From: Acinetobacter sp.
Lineage (GTDB): Bacteria > Pseudomonadota > Gammaproteobacteria > Pseudomonadales > Moraxellaceae
Direction of reading: 5' to 3'
NCBI GenBank assembly: GCA_030152605.1
Contig: JASLJB010000370.1
Span: forward strand, 1 to 6,883
Length of the DNA: 6,883 bases
Numbering within the stretch: the stretch's first letter is position 1; each line of letters begins with the position of its first letter. The position numbers were made by a program, and so were the translations under genes. Below, piece by piece: positions 6,168 to 6,883 of the stretch. The notes under the pieces were generated by a model, which did not search any database, was not told the origin of the DNA, and worked only from the letters and a program-made list of their open reading frames with translations.

Positions 6168-6797
6168 TTAACTACGGCGCGTACTGATCCATGTCAGTAG
6201 GCCTGCCACTAAGGTGCCGAGTGTGGCGAAGAGCATATCCTGATGCGCATCCCAGAGATCGCCTTGTTGGCCATTATACTTTTCCGCTTCTTCAGGAGAG
6301 AGGGCAACTGCAAGCCACCATTCGATCCATTCATAGAACACGCTGCTGGCCATGACAAATTGCAGCACCAACAAGAAGCGACTTTTTGCACCGACTTGCG
6401 GTAGCCAGCATTGGAACAGGCGTGCGAAAAATGGATATAAAAATAGGCCGTAGCAAAAATGCACCAAGCGATCGAACATATTGCGCTGCCAACCGAAGTA
6501 TTGGTTGAGATCGATGTTGAGTAAGCTTTGTGTCCAGATGCTATACGGCACATAGGAATACAGATAATGTGCAGCGATGACATGTACGGTCAAAAACATT
6601 AGATAGCTACAAAAGGCCAAGAAGCTCAGGCCGAATTTCTTTTGAAAGACGAATAACATCGCCAGCATGATCACTGTGCCGAGCTGATGCAGGGCATAAG
6701 CACCGTATTCCAAGGGCTCAATGCTGGCACCGATCACCACCAGTCCGAATACAATCAAGGCGATCAGATGCTTGGGGCTAAGTTGAGTGTAGATCAT
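6168..6797 (-). CDS. DUF2238 / YjdF-family integral membrane protein of unknown function
   Basis: This gene encodes a 209-residue inner-membrane protein with about six hydrophobic segments, near 9-28, 33-51, 57-78, 110-130, 140-160 and 187-206. Family hallmarks are visible: NMFDRLVHFCYGLFLYP (106-122) with Asp109 and His113, then YEWIEWWLAVALSPEEAEKY (155-174) with Glu156 and Glu159, and GQQGDLWDAHQDM (176-188). The conserved Asp, His and Glu residues at membrane edges suggest a metal or proton site, or an enzyme active site, but that is inference. The biochemical role is not known to me. The length is typical of the family and both ends look complete. Start: the ATG at 6797 is the first Met of a sensible leader, though only a weak purine run (ATAGAAA) precedes it. 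It is convergent with sohB and has no operon partner in the window. Confidence 0.85.
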   Translation of the reverse strand: MIYTQLSPKHLIALIVFGLVVIGASIEPLEYGAYALHQLGTVIMLAMLFVFQKKFGLSFLAFCSYLMFLTVHVIAAHYLYSYVPYSIWTQSLLNIDLNQYFGWQRNMFDRLVHFCYGLFLYPFFARLFQCWLPQVGAKSRFLLVLQFVMASSVFYEWIEWWLAVALSPEEAEKYNGQQGDLWDAHQDMLFATLGTLVAGLLTWISTRRS

Positions 6798-6833
6798 TGT
6801 TTTCTATATCATGATGTCATTTAAATTTTGTTG

Positions 6834-6863
6834 ATTGTAGCTGAGTGATGGGCTATTTCTCAT
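6834..6863 (-). promoter_or_regulatory. Candidate promoter of the DUF2238 gene
   Basis: On the minus strand, TACAAT (6839-6834, 5/6 match to the -10 consensus) lies 18 bases downstream of ATGAGA (6863-6858, 4/6 match to the -35 consensus). Transcription would start near 6826 and give a leader of about 30 bases. The surrounding DNA is A/T-rich, so chance matches are possible. Nothing else is recognisable from 6864 to the window end. Confidence 0.45.
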
Positions 6864-6883
6864 TAGATTTTTTAAAAATAAAT

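Noticed and set aside
6209..6583. Second minus-strand ORF of 124 codons overlapping the DUF2238 gene
   Set aside because: It is a frame shadow. The 209-residue frame carries the family motifs and membrane helices.
1..6883. Mobile element, CRISPR array, defence system or other novel multi-gene system
   Set aside because: No transposase, integrase, terminal inverted repeats, spaced direct repeats, toxin-antitoxin pair or defence-type domain is visible. All genes are intact members of known chromosomal families with similar base composition.

Overview
The window reads as an ordinary stretch of a gammaproteobacterial chromosome, most likely from the genus Acinetobacter. That attribution rests on remembered resemblance of the PstS, PstB and SohB proteins and on the moderate GC content; no database search was possible, and I cannot name a species. 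All five large plus-strand genes and the single minus-strand gene look intact. I see no mobile element, CRISPR array, tRNA, rRNA, prophage gene or defence gene.

Region 1 (1-4979) is a high-affinity phosphate uptake locus in the order pstS, pstC, pstA, pstB. The left edge holds what looks like the 3' half of a Pho box with a -10 element at the spacing known from E. coli pstS. Secreted PstS captures phosphate in the periplasm, PstC and PstA form the membrane channel, and PstB hydrolyses ATP to drive import. A hairpin terminator separates pstS from pstCAB, which would let the binding protein be made in excess. pstC and pstA overlap by 4 bases, and pstB follows pstA after 13 bases. A strong terminator closes the operon after pstB. 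phoU, which often ends such operons, is not here.

Region 2 (4980-6149) holds sohB, an S49-family serine protease gene with its catalytic Ser/Lys pair intact. It lacks the N-terminal membrane anchor of E. coli SohB, and an in-frame stop just upstream rules out a longer start. A hairpin with an A-tract on one side and a T-tract on the other then serves as a shared terminator for sohB and the convergent gene.

Region 3 (6150-6883) holds a minus-strand gene for a six-helix membrane protein of the DUF2238/YjdF family (function unknown), with a plausible promoter at the right end of the window.

I found no convincing undescribed system. The points most worth a second look are the anchorless SohB, the polar N-terminal tail of PstB with two competing starts, the large extra N-terminal domains of PstC and PstA, and the cysteine content of PstS. 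No gene-free stretch exceeds about 140 bases inside the window.
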